Source: Pollenia angustigena
Lineage: Eukaryota > Arthropoda > Insecta > Diptera > Polleniidae
Assembly (NCBI GenBank): GCA_930367215.1
Contig: OV884056.1
Span: 119,720,053-119,784,052, forward strand
Direction of reading: 5' to 3'
Length of the DNA stretch: 64,000 bases
The position numbers and the translations under genes are program-made. Positions 23,543 through 32,703 of the stretch are shown here, piece by piece; within the stretch, counting starts at the first letter, position 1; every line of letters starts with the position of its first letter. The notes beneath the pieces are model-generated. The model made no database searches and was not told the origin of the DNA. It saw nothing but the letters and a program-made list of their open reading frames with translations.

Positions 23543-24223
23543 ATGGTTAAAGATCTAAAATCCGATTGCAATGAAGATCAGCATTTAAAACAATCTCCAT
23601 TTACGCCACGCTATAGCATGACTGATATTTTCCATAGAGAAGATGAACGTTTAAAAACTTTTACATGCTGGCCATTAAAATGGGTAGATAAAAGAGAATT
23701 AGCTATGACTGGCATGTTTTATAGTGGAGATTATGACAAAACAAAATGTTATTTTTGCGAAGTTGAAATTTGGAATTGGGGGCCTACTGATCAACCTTTA
23801 ACAGAACATTTACGTTGGTCACCAAATTGTGCTTTACTGAGAAAATGTTGTACCAATAATGTACCTATTAATTGGAATGTGTTAAATCAACTACTACCAC
23901 CACCCAGTTATGATACTTGTGGTCTCAGAGACGTAGAAGGTGAAATACGAGACGATAATTTTTCTAACATTCCTGAGTATAATATGGAAATGAAAAACGA
24001 TAATACCGCTAGAAGCAATCACATTACAAATTATGAAGATCAAGTTATTGAAATCTCAATTACATTTGTCGAATCTTCAAGTACAATGATGCAAAACGCT
24101 GAAATTTCATCATCCATAATAAATGTAGCAAAATATTTTTTTATTTACCATTTTTTGTTATTCATTTTATTTGTTATTTTATTTGTATTAGAATACATTT
24201 TATTTACTGAAATAAGAAAATAA
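23543..24223 (+). CDS. BIR-domain (IAP-like) protein with C-terminal membrane anchor
   Basis: 226 residues from ATG 23543. One baculoviral-IAP-repeat domain (about residues 30-105) has exact zinc-ligand spacing: CYFC (CX2C), 16 residues, His in TEHLRWSPNC, six residues, Cys. GMFYSGDYDKTKCYFC and the Trp-rich core also fit. BIR proteins bind caspases or IAP antagonists and restrain cell death. There is no RING finger. Instead, an acidic, Asn/Ser-rich linker is followed by one long hydrophobic segment (about residues 195-223), suggesting tail anchoring in a membrane. The frame is intact. It lies at the left flank of the Polinton gene cluster and could be a cargo gene of that element or a separate insertion; neither is proven. 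Confidence 0.85.
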   Translation: MVKDLKSDCNEDQHLKQSPFTPRYSMTDIFHREDERLKTFTCWPLKWVDKRELAMTGMFYSGDYDKTKCYFCEVEIWNWGPTDQPLTEHLRWSPNCALLRKCCTNNVPINWNVLNQLLPPPSYDTCGLRDVEGEIRDDNFSNIPEYNMEMKNDNTARSNHITNYEDQVIEISITFVESSSTMMQNAEISSSIINVAKYFFIYHFLLFILFVILFVLEYILFTEIRK

Positions 24224-24250
24224 AAAAAAGAGAAAAATTTTTGATTTTTA

Positions 24251-24541
24251 TTAATGTTCTTTATTAAACATTAAGTTATAATTATTTATTAAATTTAATA
24301 TATTTATTTTTCTAAGTAAATAAACCGCACATCTGCACGGAGTTGGTCCTTCTTCACAAACTGGGCTGCGCCAAGGGCAGCACTCAAAATGTGGCTCTCC
24401 ATCATCCTTCTCAGCAACGCCAAAATCCTCGTTTTCTTCAAGCATTGCTATAAAACTTTCAACGCAGAACCTGTGCTCGTGCATCAAAACGAGCTCGAAC
24501 GTCTTAGAGAAATTAATGACGAATTCTTTTAAGTCTTTCAT
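24251..24541 (-). CDS. Hypothetical Cys-rich small protein
   Basis: 96 residues from an ATG at 24541, convergent with the BIR gene (27-bp gap). The N-terminal half is amphipathic (EFVINFSKTFELVLM), the middle is acidic (LEENEDFGVAEKDDGEP), and there is a cysteine cluster CCPWRSPVC...TPCRC that could bind a metal. I do not recognise a family. A weakly similar layout (helix, then a Cys cluster) is seen at 55287-55622. Confidence 0.45.
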   Translation of the reverse strand: MKDLKEFVINFSKTFELVLMHEHRFCVESFIAMLEENEDFGVAEKDDGEPHFECCPWRSPVCEEGPTPCRCAVYLLRKINILNLINNYNLMFNKEH

Positions 24542-25085
24542 TGTTTTTTTAATTATACTTGGTTAGTGTCCCACTTGTTAATGATTCTTGTTTTAAATTT
24601 TTGGATGTAAGTGTGATATACCAGAAGAATTTTTTTTTGTTATTTTATAGCATATCAATAATGTAAAAGTATAGTTTTCTCTTTTACTCCAGTTATTAAG
24701 TGAAATGTCGTATTTTAAATGTTACCTGCTTTTAACTCGACTATTTTTATTTTGACAATGCTATTGATAATTTGTTTTGATTTTTCTTTGTGTGCTAATG
24801 TCATAATTTATACCAATTTCTCCTTCAAGTTGAATGGCGAATCATTTTTATATTCATTTTTTTAAAGTGCATTGTTTCCTAAATATTAGGTTTTTTAATG
24901 CTGACATAGAGTGAAAGGGAAGAAATGTATATCCTTATCTCTTTCATTCGCATTATTATATACTTATTGCCTTTTTCTTGATTAATAAAAATGATCAATA
25001 TTGATTTAGTTTAGCTCTTATCAACTTAGAGAAGTTTGTTTAATCTAAGTTAAAAGATAGAAACTAACGTGATCGGTTGTGGAAA
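24542..25085. other. AT-rich intergenic region
   Basis: No gene, repeat or RNA recognised. It probably holds the promoters of the divergent genes at 24541 (minus) and 25086 (plus). Confidence 0.5.
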
Positions 25086-25419
25086 ATGGAAGCCTCGAAA
25101 AACTTAATCAATAAATTAAACACTCTGAGTTACAGCAAAACCTTAATTCACATAAAGGATCTTGTGATGTCATCTAAATACATCATTATAAGTGCAAGCA
25201 GAGTGAAAACGAATAAAAATTGAGCTGGATGATCATGTATTATTTTTTCCATATCGCTAAAATACGCTAACTGACGAAGATTTGAAGAATTTATCATCTG
25301 GAACGTATCTTATATCCAGGGAAGGAGAGAAAAACTTGCGATTGAAGCCATTCGAGGAGGGAGCTATTTTTGTGTCCAATTCTAGATATCCCATATACGC
25401 AAACTTTGACAGTTTTTAA
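25086..25419 (+). pseudogene. Polinton-associated unknown gene, complete 5' end, broken
   Basis: ATG at 25086. The frame reads through an IIISASRVKT segment and is hit in this copy by a 14-bp deletion (near 25211) relative to the two other copies, which shifts the frame to a stop at about 25217. All three copies also share an in-frame TAA (25257-25259 here, by position) before a second half (LTDEDLKNLSSGTYLIS...). Small beta-rich protein; a single-stranded-DNA-binding role is a guess. The left breakpoint of the tandem block (25157) lies inside this gene. Confidence 0.6.
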
Positions 25420-25541
25420 ATTTTATTTGAATAATAAAATAATAATATGCATATCAATTTAATAATTATATTAACAATAAAATAATTAAATAATTAAATA
25501 AAAAAATATTGGGTTTCTTTTTTAAAATAGTTTCATTTGTT

Positions 25542-25889
25542 TTATTTATTTATTTCTTTTTCAGTTATTTTATACAAAAATTTAAGACATAAATGTCCAC
25601 AATTAAATGAATCATAATTTTGATGCTGATTGTAGTTATATTTTATATTTCCTCCTAGGTAATCAACTAGTTCCAATGGTGGTTGTAAATTTCCAAAACT
25701 ATCACAGTATTCTATTTGTTTATTGTTTTTATAGTAAGCTACCCAATGTGTACCATTGCCGATTGTAGAATCTAAATTAATTACTCCACATTCAATATTT
25801 CTGGGGTGTTTTGGTATTGAGTCTAACATAAAAATTTCTCTAAAGTGTGGTATATTTTTTGAGAATTTTCGTATATCAATATCAGTCAA
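25542..25889 (-). CDS. Adenain-like cysteine protease, copy 1
   Basis: Maturation protease of Polinton virion proteins (Ulp1/adenain fold). About 115 residues with the triad in order: His in GNGTHWVAYY, Asp in EYCDSFG, and nucleophile Cys in FNCGHLCLKFL. The length is short but matches a minimal adenain core. The apparent first residue is encoded by TTG; the frame is open back to about 25935 with no ATG before the conserved N-terminus, overlapping the 3' end of the pX gene in another frame. The first in-frame ATG comes after IPHFREIF. It may be made by frameshifting from pX, or the start is lost. Same strand and order as pX and PLA2. Confidence 0.85.
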   Translation of the reverse strand: MTDIDIRKFSKNIPHFREIFMLDSIPKHPRNIECGVINLDSTIGNGTHWVAYYKNNKQIEYCDSFGNLQPPLELVDYLGGNIKYNYNQHQNYDSFNCGHLCLKFLYKITEKEINK

Positions 25890-25909
25890 TGGTCTTTTGG
25901 GTAGTTTGC

Positions 25910-26506
25910 TTAGAAGTTTTTTGCTTTTTCTTTATAAGTTAATCCATATCCTTTCTTATATGGTTTAAGATAAAGTCCTTTACCCATTGCTATGGCTTCC
26001 ATACTCTTATTGTGTCTAGTCGCTTCATCAAGTTGAAGTTTAGCATTCTTTGCTGCATTAACTGCTTTTGCTATGTTAGCACCTCCACTCGATAGGGTGC
26101 CAATTACACCTAAAGCAGTTAATATTGGTATAAGCGGTAAAACACCTCCAATTTTTGGAACATGTATTATACGTGGAATTACGATTTCAGATTTTTTCCC
26201 CTTAAAGGATTTGTTGATGACTTTACATGCGATCTTGATAGCAGCGTTAAGATCTGTTGGTTTTTCTTTTTTTAAAATTTTTGTTGTCCTTTTGATCGTT
26301 GAATTGAATAGTTTTTTTCCAAATACCTTATTTAATTTTGAATGTCTATTATTCTTTTGCATAGTCATCCCCATACCTAATTTAGTTTTTGCTTTCATTG
26401 TGTTGGTAACCAAATACGCAAACGATTTTTCCGGTAGACTGCTATCTGTTGAAAGTACTCGTTCCCAAGCTCTGTTCTCAAGAATTTTACCAGCTTGATG
26501 TCTAAT
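25910..26506 (-). pseudogene. pX/pVI-like virion protein half, copy 1 (3' part of PLA2-pX gene)
   Basis: Downstream half of a gene split by the 801-bp element 26507-27307. The reading frame starts at the insertion edge; an internal ATG exists at 26398. The N-terminal part contains KILENRAWERVLST. Then come a very basic stretch (KAKTKLGMGMTMQKNNRHSK), IPRIIHVPKIGGVLPLIP (hydrophobic, membrane-active-like), Ala/Gly-rich GVIGTLSSGGANIAKAV, and a C-terminal GKGLYLKPYKKGYG. This composition resembles adenovirus core/minor capsid proteins (pX/pVI) that Polintons encode. It ends at a stop overlapping the protease frame. Confidence 0.75.
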
Positions 26507-27307
26507 CCCAATAAACCATAGAACGATATGATAGCGAAAACGATATTATATTTTACGGCGTGTATAATAGTATATACTAATATTTAAAACGATATCGTTA
26601 CGACATCATTTTATCAAAAGATTTTTTTCCAATTTAAAAACAAACATTTGAAAAAAACCTCAAATATTTTTAAACATAATAAATTATTTTAACAAAGAAT
26701 AATATAAAAATTTAAAAAAAAGTTTTTATTAAAATATGTATGCACATTGTGATCGAATTATCCTATAAATATTACAAAAAACTGTAAGTATGCTATTATA
26801 TTTTAAGAATTTTTCTTTAATTTTTAACATTTTTGTTGCAGAAAAATTTTAATAACACTTTAAACAAAAATTTATTTATTGCGAGATGATAAATCGCTAA
26901 GATACATGTTTTTAAACGTATACAATACACATACATACAGCCATATAACTATAAAAATATATATATCGATAATAAATATATTTCAAATATAAAAATTAAA
27001 AATATTTTTATTTTTAAGATGAAAATTTTACCTTGTTGTATTAGTTTCATATAATTTCATTATCAGTATAATAAAACGATAGTTTTTCGAAAAATTTAAA
27101 AATGCGATTTCACTATCGTTATTATTGGAAATTATGATGTCGAAAACGTTATCATTATTTTATGGAAAAACGATATTATAAGGAAAGGTACAATTTAGTC
27201 CGTAAAAACTATCGTTTTCGATTCGAAAACGATTATCACTTGTGATACTTTCTATCACCTATATGATATCATTTCGATATCGTTACAATATCGCTTGGTT
27301 TACTGGG
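26507..27307. mobile_element. 801-bp TIR element inside the PLA2-pX gene, copy 1
   Basis: Ends CCCAATAAACCA / TGGTTTACTGGG, followed by AT on each side (26505-26506, 27308-27309). The two gene halves on either side are in the same frame if the duplication is 2 bp, which makes the insertion boundaries credible. Non-coding, very AT-rich, with many AACGATAT / ATATCGTT motifs clustered near both ends. Superfamily unknown. Present at the same site in all three tandem copies. Confidence 0.78.
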
Positions 27308-27543
27308 ATATTTATATCTTTACTTTTTGAATAAGAAATATCGTGGTCTTTACATGCAGCGTCTAATAGATTTATTCCTTTATCACCTCGTGCTACACGT
27401 TTTTGTAATTTCGTTCCAGGACCGCAATATTGATAACCAGGAAGATGTAGTTCAAAAGGAAGTGAGTTTATTAATGTATTAACTAAACCTCTTCCTCTGA
27501 TAGTTTTATTGTAATTAAGCTTATTGTTAAAGCGTATCACCAT
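27308..27543 (-). pseudogene. Parvovirus-type phospholipase A2 domain, copy 1 (5' part of PLA2-pX gene)
   Basis: ATG at 27543. Carries the two PLA2 hallmarks: the calcium loop YQYCGPGT and the catalytic His-Asp in DAACKDHDISY. Parvoviral capsids use this fold to breach endosomal membranes, and the same domain occurs in adintovirus/Polinton virion proteins. The frame runs into the 801-bp element after about 78 residues and stops there; the remaining C-terminal half lies at 25910-26506. Divergent from the ATPase gene (60-bp gap), so the two probably share a promoter region. Confidence 0.82.
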
Positions 27544-27603
27544 TTTATGTTATTTTATTCTATAAGAAAATATAACATTTAATAGTTTTATTCAGTTGTA
27601 AAG

Positions 27604-28290
27604 ATGCGTTTAATAAAACAACATAAAAATATTTTTATTCGCAATAATGATTCTTCAACGAATATAGAATCAAAAACTAGACATAGTTCTATATTACCGA
27701 ATTCTATACGCGCGCTAATTGTAGGTCCTTCAAATTGTGGAAAGACTAACGTTATGATTAGCTTACTAGAAAGTTCTAATGGCCTAAGATTTGAAAACAT
27801 CTATTTATACTCAAAATCATTGTTTCAACCAAAGTATGAATATTTAAGAAAATTAATATCACCAATTAAAGGAATGGGGTTTTACACGTTTTCAGATAAT
27901 GATTCTGTAATACCTCCTGATGAAGCACAAAATAATTCAATTATGATATTTTATGATGTTGCATGTGAAAAACAAAACCATATACGTGCTTACTTTTGTA
28001 TGGGTAGACATAAAAATGTGGACTCATTCTACTTATGTCAAACATATACAAGAATCCCTAAACATTTAATAAGAGATAAGGCTAATATGATTATTATGTT
28101 TAAGCAAGATGAAATGAATATAAAACATATATATGCTGAACATGTTGGTAGCGATATGAGTTACGAAAAGTTTCGTGAAATTTGCGGAGAATGTTGGAAA
28201 GATAAATATGGATTTTTGGTTATAAGTAAAGATGATGAATTGAATAATGGAAGATATAGAAAGCGGTTTGATTATTTCATAACATTATAA
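27604..28290 (+). CDS. FtsK/HerA-type DNA-packaging ATPase, copy 1
   Basis: 228 residues from ATG 27604. Walker A GPSNCGKT at about residue 42 and a Walker B-like strand SIMIFYDVAC at about 115, with a QTYTRIPKHLIRDKANMIIMF segment characteristic of the Polinton/adenovirus-IVa2-like A32 family. It would drive genome packaging into the capsid. The frame is intact and identical in copies 2 and 3. It runs divergently from the PLA2 gene and 90 bp upstream of the next gene (28380). Confidence 0.9.
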   Translation: MRLIKQHKNIFIRNNDSSTNIESKTRHSSILPNSIRALIVGPSNCGKTNVMISLLESSNGLRFENIYLYSKSLFQPKYEYLRKLISPIKGMGFYTFSDNDSVIPPDEAQNNSIMIFYDVACEKQNHIRAYFCMGRHKNVDSFYLCQTYTRIPKHLIRDKANMIIMFKQDEMNIKHIYAEHVGSDMSYEKFREICGECWKDKYGFLVISKDDELNNGRYRKRFDYFITL

Positions 28291-28379
28291 ATAATAGAAT
28301 AAATTACATACAAGTATTAGTACATCATCGCCCTTTAAAGATATTACAACGAAACTCGTTTTAAACTATCTGATTAAAA

Positions 28380-28550
28380 ATGAATGAAAAAGTATTAAAA
28401 GAGCTGATAAAAACAAGAAATGCTTTAAAGAAGAAATTTCGCAGTATAAAAATTGGTGAAGCTGATACTCGTGAACAACTTAAAGATACATTTAAACTCA
28501 TAACAGAACCCTTGAAAAATTTCATTAATAGTTCGAAAAGGATCTTGTGA
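28380..28550 (+). pseudogene. Truncated start of the 35174 gene, at tandem joint 1
   Basis: First 53 codons of the gene that is longer at 35174, cut at the joint (28539/28540) and closed by a stop at 28548-28550. The stop overlaps an ATG (28550) that opens the truncated 25086-type gene of copy 2. Confidence 0.85.
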
Positions 28551-28816
28551 TGTCATCTAAATACATCATTATAAGTGCAAGCAGAGTGAAAACGAAGTAT
28601 GGAAACTCAATAAAAATTGAGCTGGATGATCATGTATTATTTTTTCCATATCGCTAAAATACGCTAACTGACGAAGATTTGAAGAATTTATCATCTGGAA
28701 CGTATCTTATATCCAGGGAAGGAGAGAAAAACTTGCGATTGAAGCCATTCGAGGAGGGAGCTATTTTTGTGTCCAATTCTAGATATCCCATATACGCAAA
28801 CTTTGACAGTTTTTAA
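28550..28816 (+). pseudogene. 5'-truncated copy of the 25086 gene (copy 2)
   Basis: Lacks the first 27 codons because of the tandem joint. It does not have the 14-bp deletion of copy 1, so its frame runs to the in-frame TAA shared by all copies, after HVLFFPYR. A second half follows to 28816. Confidence 0.7.
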
Positions 28817-28938
28817 ATTTTATTTGAATAATAAAATAATAATATGCATATCAATTTAATAATTATATTAACAATAAAATAATTAAATAATTAAATAAAA
28901 AAATATTGGGTTTCTTTTTTAAAATAGTTTCATTTGTT

Positions 28939-29286
28939 TTATTTATTTATTTCTTTTTCAGTTATTTTATACAAAAATTTAAGACATAAATGTCCACAAT
29001 TAAATGAATCATAATTTTGATGCTGATTGTAGTTATATTTTATATTTCCTCCTAGGTAATCAACTAGTTCCAATGGTGGTTGTAAATTTCCAAAACTATC
29101 ACAGTATTCTATTTGTTTATTGTTTTTATAGTAAGCTACCCAATGTGTACCATTGCCGATTGTAGAATCTAAATTAATTACTCCACATTCAATATTTCTG
29201 GGGTGTTTTGGTATTGAGTCTAACATAAAAATTTCTCTAAAGTGTGGTATATTTTTTGAGAATTTTCGTATATCAATATCAGTCAA
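28939..29286 (-). CDS. Adenain-like cysteine protease, copy 2
   Basis: Identical in sequence to copy 1 (25542-25889), including the His-Asp-Cys triad and the absence of an ATG before the conserved N-terminus. Confidence 0.85.
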   Translation of the reverse strand: MTDIDIRKFSKNIPHFREIFMLDSIPKHPRNIECGVINLDSTIGNGTHWVAYYKNNKQIEYCDSFGNLQPPLELVDYLGGNIKYNYNQHQNYDSFNCGHLCLKFLYKITEKEINK

Positions 29287-29306
29287 TGGTCTTTTGGGTA
29301 GTTTGC

Positions 29307-30940
29307 TTAGAAGTTTTTTGCTTTTTCTTTATAAGTTAATCCATATCCTTTCTTATATGGTTTAAGATAAAGTCCTTTACCCATTGCTATGGCTTCCATA
29401 CTCTTATTGTGTCTAGTCGCTTCATCAAGTTGAAGTTTAGCATTCTTTGCTGCATTAACTGCTTTTGCTATGTTAGCACCTCCACTCGATAGGGTGCCAA
29501 TTACACCTAAAGCAGTTAATATTGGTATAAGCGGTAAAACACCTCCAATTTTTGGAACATGTATTATACGTGGAATTACGATTTCAGATTTTTTCCCCTT
29601 AAAGGATTTGTTGATGACTTTACATGCGATCTTGATAGCAGCGTTAAGATCTGTTGGTTTTTCTTTTTTTAAAATTTTTGTTGTCCTTTTGATCGTTGAA
29701 TTGAATAGTTTTTTTCCAAATACCTTATTTAATTTTGAATGTCTATTATTCTTTTGCATAGTCATCCCCATACCTAATTTAGTTTTTGCTTTCATTGTGT
29801 TGGTAACCAAATACGCAAACGATTTTTCCGGTAGACTGCTATCTGTTGAAAGTACTCGTTCCCAAGCTCTGTTCTCAAGAATTTTACCAGCTTGATGTAT
29901 AATCCCAATAAACCATAGAACGATATGATAGCGAAAACGATATTATATTTTACGGCGTGTATAATAGTATATACTAATATTTAAAACGATATCGTTACGA
30001 CATCATTTTATCAAAAGATTTTTTTCCAATTTAAAAACAAACATTTGAAAAAAACCTCAAATATTTTTAAACATAATAAATTATTTTAACAAAGAATAAT
30101 ATAAAAATTTAAAAAAAAGTTTTTATTAAAATATGTATGCACATTGTGATCGAATTATCCTATAAATATTACAAAAAACTGTAAGTATGCTATTATATTT
30201 TAAGAATTTTTCTTTAATTTTTAACATTTTTGTTGCAGAAAAATTTTAATAACACTTTAAACAAAAATTTATTTATTGCGAGATGATAAATCGCTAAGAT
30301 ACATGTTTTTAAACGTATACAATACACATACATACAGCCATATAACTATAAAAATATATATATCGATAATAAATATATTTCAAATATAAAAATTAAAAAT
30401 ATTTTTATTTTTAAGATGAAAATTTTACCTTGTTGTATTAGTTTCATATAATTTCATTATCAGTATAATAAAACGATAGTTTTTCGAAAAATTTAAAAAT
30501 GCGATTTCACTATCGTTATTATTGGAAATTATGATGTCGAAAACGTTATCATTATTTTATGGAAAAACGATATTATAAGGAAAGGTACAATTTAGTCCGT
30601 AAAAACTATCGTTTTCGATTCGAAAACGATTATCACTTGTGATACTTTCTATCACCTATATGATATCATTTCGATATCGTTACAATATCGCTTGGTTTAC
30701 TGGGATATTTATATCTTTACTTTTTGAATAAGAAATATCGTGGTCTTTACATGCAGCGTCTAATAGATTTATTCCTTTATCACCTCGTGCTACACGTTTT
30801 TGTAATTTCGTTCCAGGACCGCAATATTGATAACCAGGAAGATGTAGTTCAAAAGGAAGTGAGTTTATTAATGTATTAACTAAACCTCTTCCTCTGATAG
30901 TTTTATTGTAATTAAGCTTATTGTTAAAGCGTATCACCAT
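29307..30940 (-). pseudogene. PLA2-pX virion gene, copy 2, split by TIR element
   Basis: PLA2 half 30705-30940 (ATG at 30940) and pX half 29307-29903, separated by the 801-bp element 29904-30704. Same break as in copy 1. One base differs near the edge of the insertion (A at 29899). Confidence 0.8.
29904..30704. mobile_element. 801-bp TIR element, copy 2
   Basis: Same element and site as 26507-27307, carried along by the tandem duplication rather than inserted independently. Confidence 0.8.
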
Positions 30941-31000
30941 TTTATGTTATTTTATTCTATAAGAAAATATAACATTTAATAGTTTTATTCAGTTGTAAAG

Positions 31001-31687
31001 ATGCGTTTAATAAAACAACATAAAAATATTTTTATTCGCAATAATGATTCTTCAACGAATATAGAATCAAAAACTAGACATAGTTCTATATTACCGAATT
31101 CTATACGCGCGCTAATTGTAGGTCCTTCAAATTGTGGAAAGACTAACGTTATGATTAGCTTACTAGAAAGTTCTAATGGCCTAAGATTTGAAAACATCTA
31201 TTTATACTCAAAATCATTGTTTCAACCAAAGTATGAATATTTAAGAAAATTAATATCACCAATTAAAGGAATGGGGTTTTACACGTTTTCAGATAATGAT
31301 TCTGTAATACCTCCTGATGAAGCACAAAATAATTCAATTATGATATTTTATGATGTTGCATGTGAAAAACAAAACCATATACGTGCTTACTTTTGTATGG
31401 GTAGACATAAAAATGTGGACTCATTCTACTTATGTCAAACATATACAAGAATCCCTAAACATTTAATAAGAGATAAGGCTAATATGATTATTATGTTTAA
31501 GCAAGATGAAATGAATATAAAACATATATATGCTGAACATGTTGGTAGCGATATGAGTTACGAAAAGTTTCGTGAAATTTGCGGAGAATGTTGGAAAGAT
31601 AAATATGGATTTTTGGTTATAAGTAAAGATGATGAATTGAATAATGGAAGATATAGAAAGCGGTTTGATTATTTCATAACATTATAA
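31001..31687 (+). CDS. FtsK/HerA-type DNA-packaging ATPase, copy 2
   Basis: Identical to copy 1 (27604-28290), with Walker A GPSNCGKT and Walker B-like IMIFYDV. Intact. Confidence 0.9.
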   Translation: MRLIKQHKNIFIRNNDSSTNIESKTRHSSILPNSIRALIVGPSNCGKTNVMISLLESSNGLRFENIYLYSKSLFQPKYEYLRKLISPIKGMGFYTFSDNDSVIPPDEAQNNSIMIFYDVACEKQNHIRAYFCMGRHKNVDSFYLCQTYTRIPKHLIRDKANMIIMFKQDEMNIKHIYAEHVGSDMSYEKFREICGECWKDKYGFLVISKDDELNNGRYRKRFDYFITL

Positions 31688-31776
31688 ATAATAGAATAAA
31701 TTACATACAAGTATTAGTACATCATCGCCCTTTAAAGATATTACAACGAAACTCGTTTTAAACTATCTGATTAAAA

Positions 31777-31947
31777 ATGAATGAAAAAGTATTAAAAGAG
31801 CTGATAAAAACAAGAAATGCTTTAAAGAAGAAATTTCGCAGTATAAAAATTGGTGAAGCTGATACTCGTGAACAACTTAAAGATACATTTAAACTCATAA
31901 CAGAACCCTTGAAAAATTTCATTAATAGTTCGAAAAGGATCTTGTGA
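31777..31947 (+). pseudogene. Truncated start of the 35174 gene, at tandem joint 2
   Basis: Same joint as at 28380-28550, offset by exactly 3,397 bp. Confidence 0.85.
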
Positions 31948-32213
31948 TGTCATCTAAATACATCATTATAAGTGCAAGCAGAGTGAAAACGAAGTATGGA
32001 AACTCAATAAAAATTGAGCTGGATGATCATGTATTATTTTTTCCATATCGCTAAAATACGCTAACTGACGAAGATTTGAAGAATTTATCATCTGGAACGT
32101 ATCTTATATCCAGGGAAGGAGAGAAAAACTTGCGATTGAAGCCATTCGAGGAGGGAGCTATTTTTGTGTCCAATTCTAGATATCCCATATACGCAAACTT
32201 TGACAGTTTTTAA
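31947..32213 (+). pseudogene. 5'-truncated copy of the 25086 gene (copy 3)
   Basis: Same structure as 28550-28816: start missing, shared in-frame TAA in the middle. Confidence 0.7.
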
Positions 32214-32335
32214 ATTTTATTTGAATAATAAAATAATAATATGCATATCAATTTAATAATTATATTAACAATAAAATAATTAAATAATTAAATAAAAAAA
32301 TATTGGGTTTCTTTTTTAAAATAGTTTCATTTGTT

Positions 32336-32683
32336 TTATTTATTTATTTCTTTTTCAGTTATTTTATACAAAAATTTAAGACATAAATGTCCACAATTAA
32401 ATGAATCATAATTTTGATGCTGATTGTAGTTATATTTTATATTTCCTCCTAGGTAATCAACTAGTTCCAATGGTGGTTGTAAATTTCCAAAACTATCACA
32501 GTATTCTATTTGTTTATTGTTTTTATAGTAAGCTACCCAATGTGTACCATTGCCGATTGTAGAATCTAAATTAATTACTCCACATTCAATATTTCTGGGG
32601 TGTTTTGGTATTGAGTCTAACATAAAAATTTCTCTAAAGTGTGGTATATTTTTTGAGAATTTTCGTATATCAATATCAGTCAA
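32336..32683 (-). CDS. Adenain-like cysteine protease, copy 3
   Basis: Identical to copies 1 and 2, triad intact. Confidence 0.85.
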   Translation of the reverse strand: MTDIDIRKFSKNIPHFREIFMLDSIPKHPRNIECGVINLDSTIGNGTHWVAYYKNNKQIEYCDSFGNLQPPLELVDYLGGNIKYNYNQHQNYDSFNCGHLCLKFLYKITEKEINK

Positions 32684-32703
32684 TGGTCTTTTGGGTAGTT
32701 TGC

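Noticed and set aside
26073..26498. 141-codon plus-strand frames opposite the pX gene (also 29470 and 32867)
   Set aside because: Antisense shadows of the pX gene, whose basic and Ala/Gly-rich protein makes sense in Polinton context.
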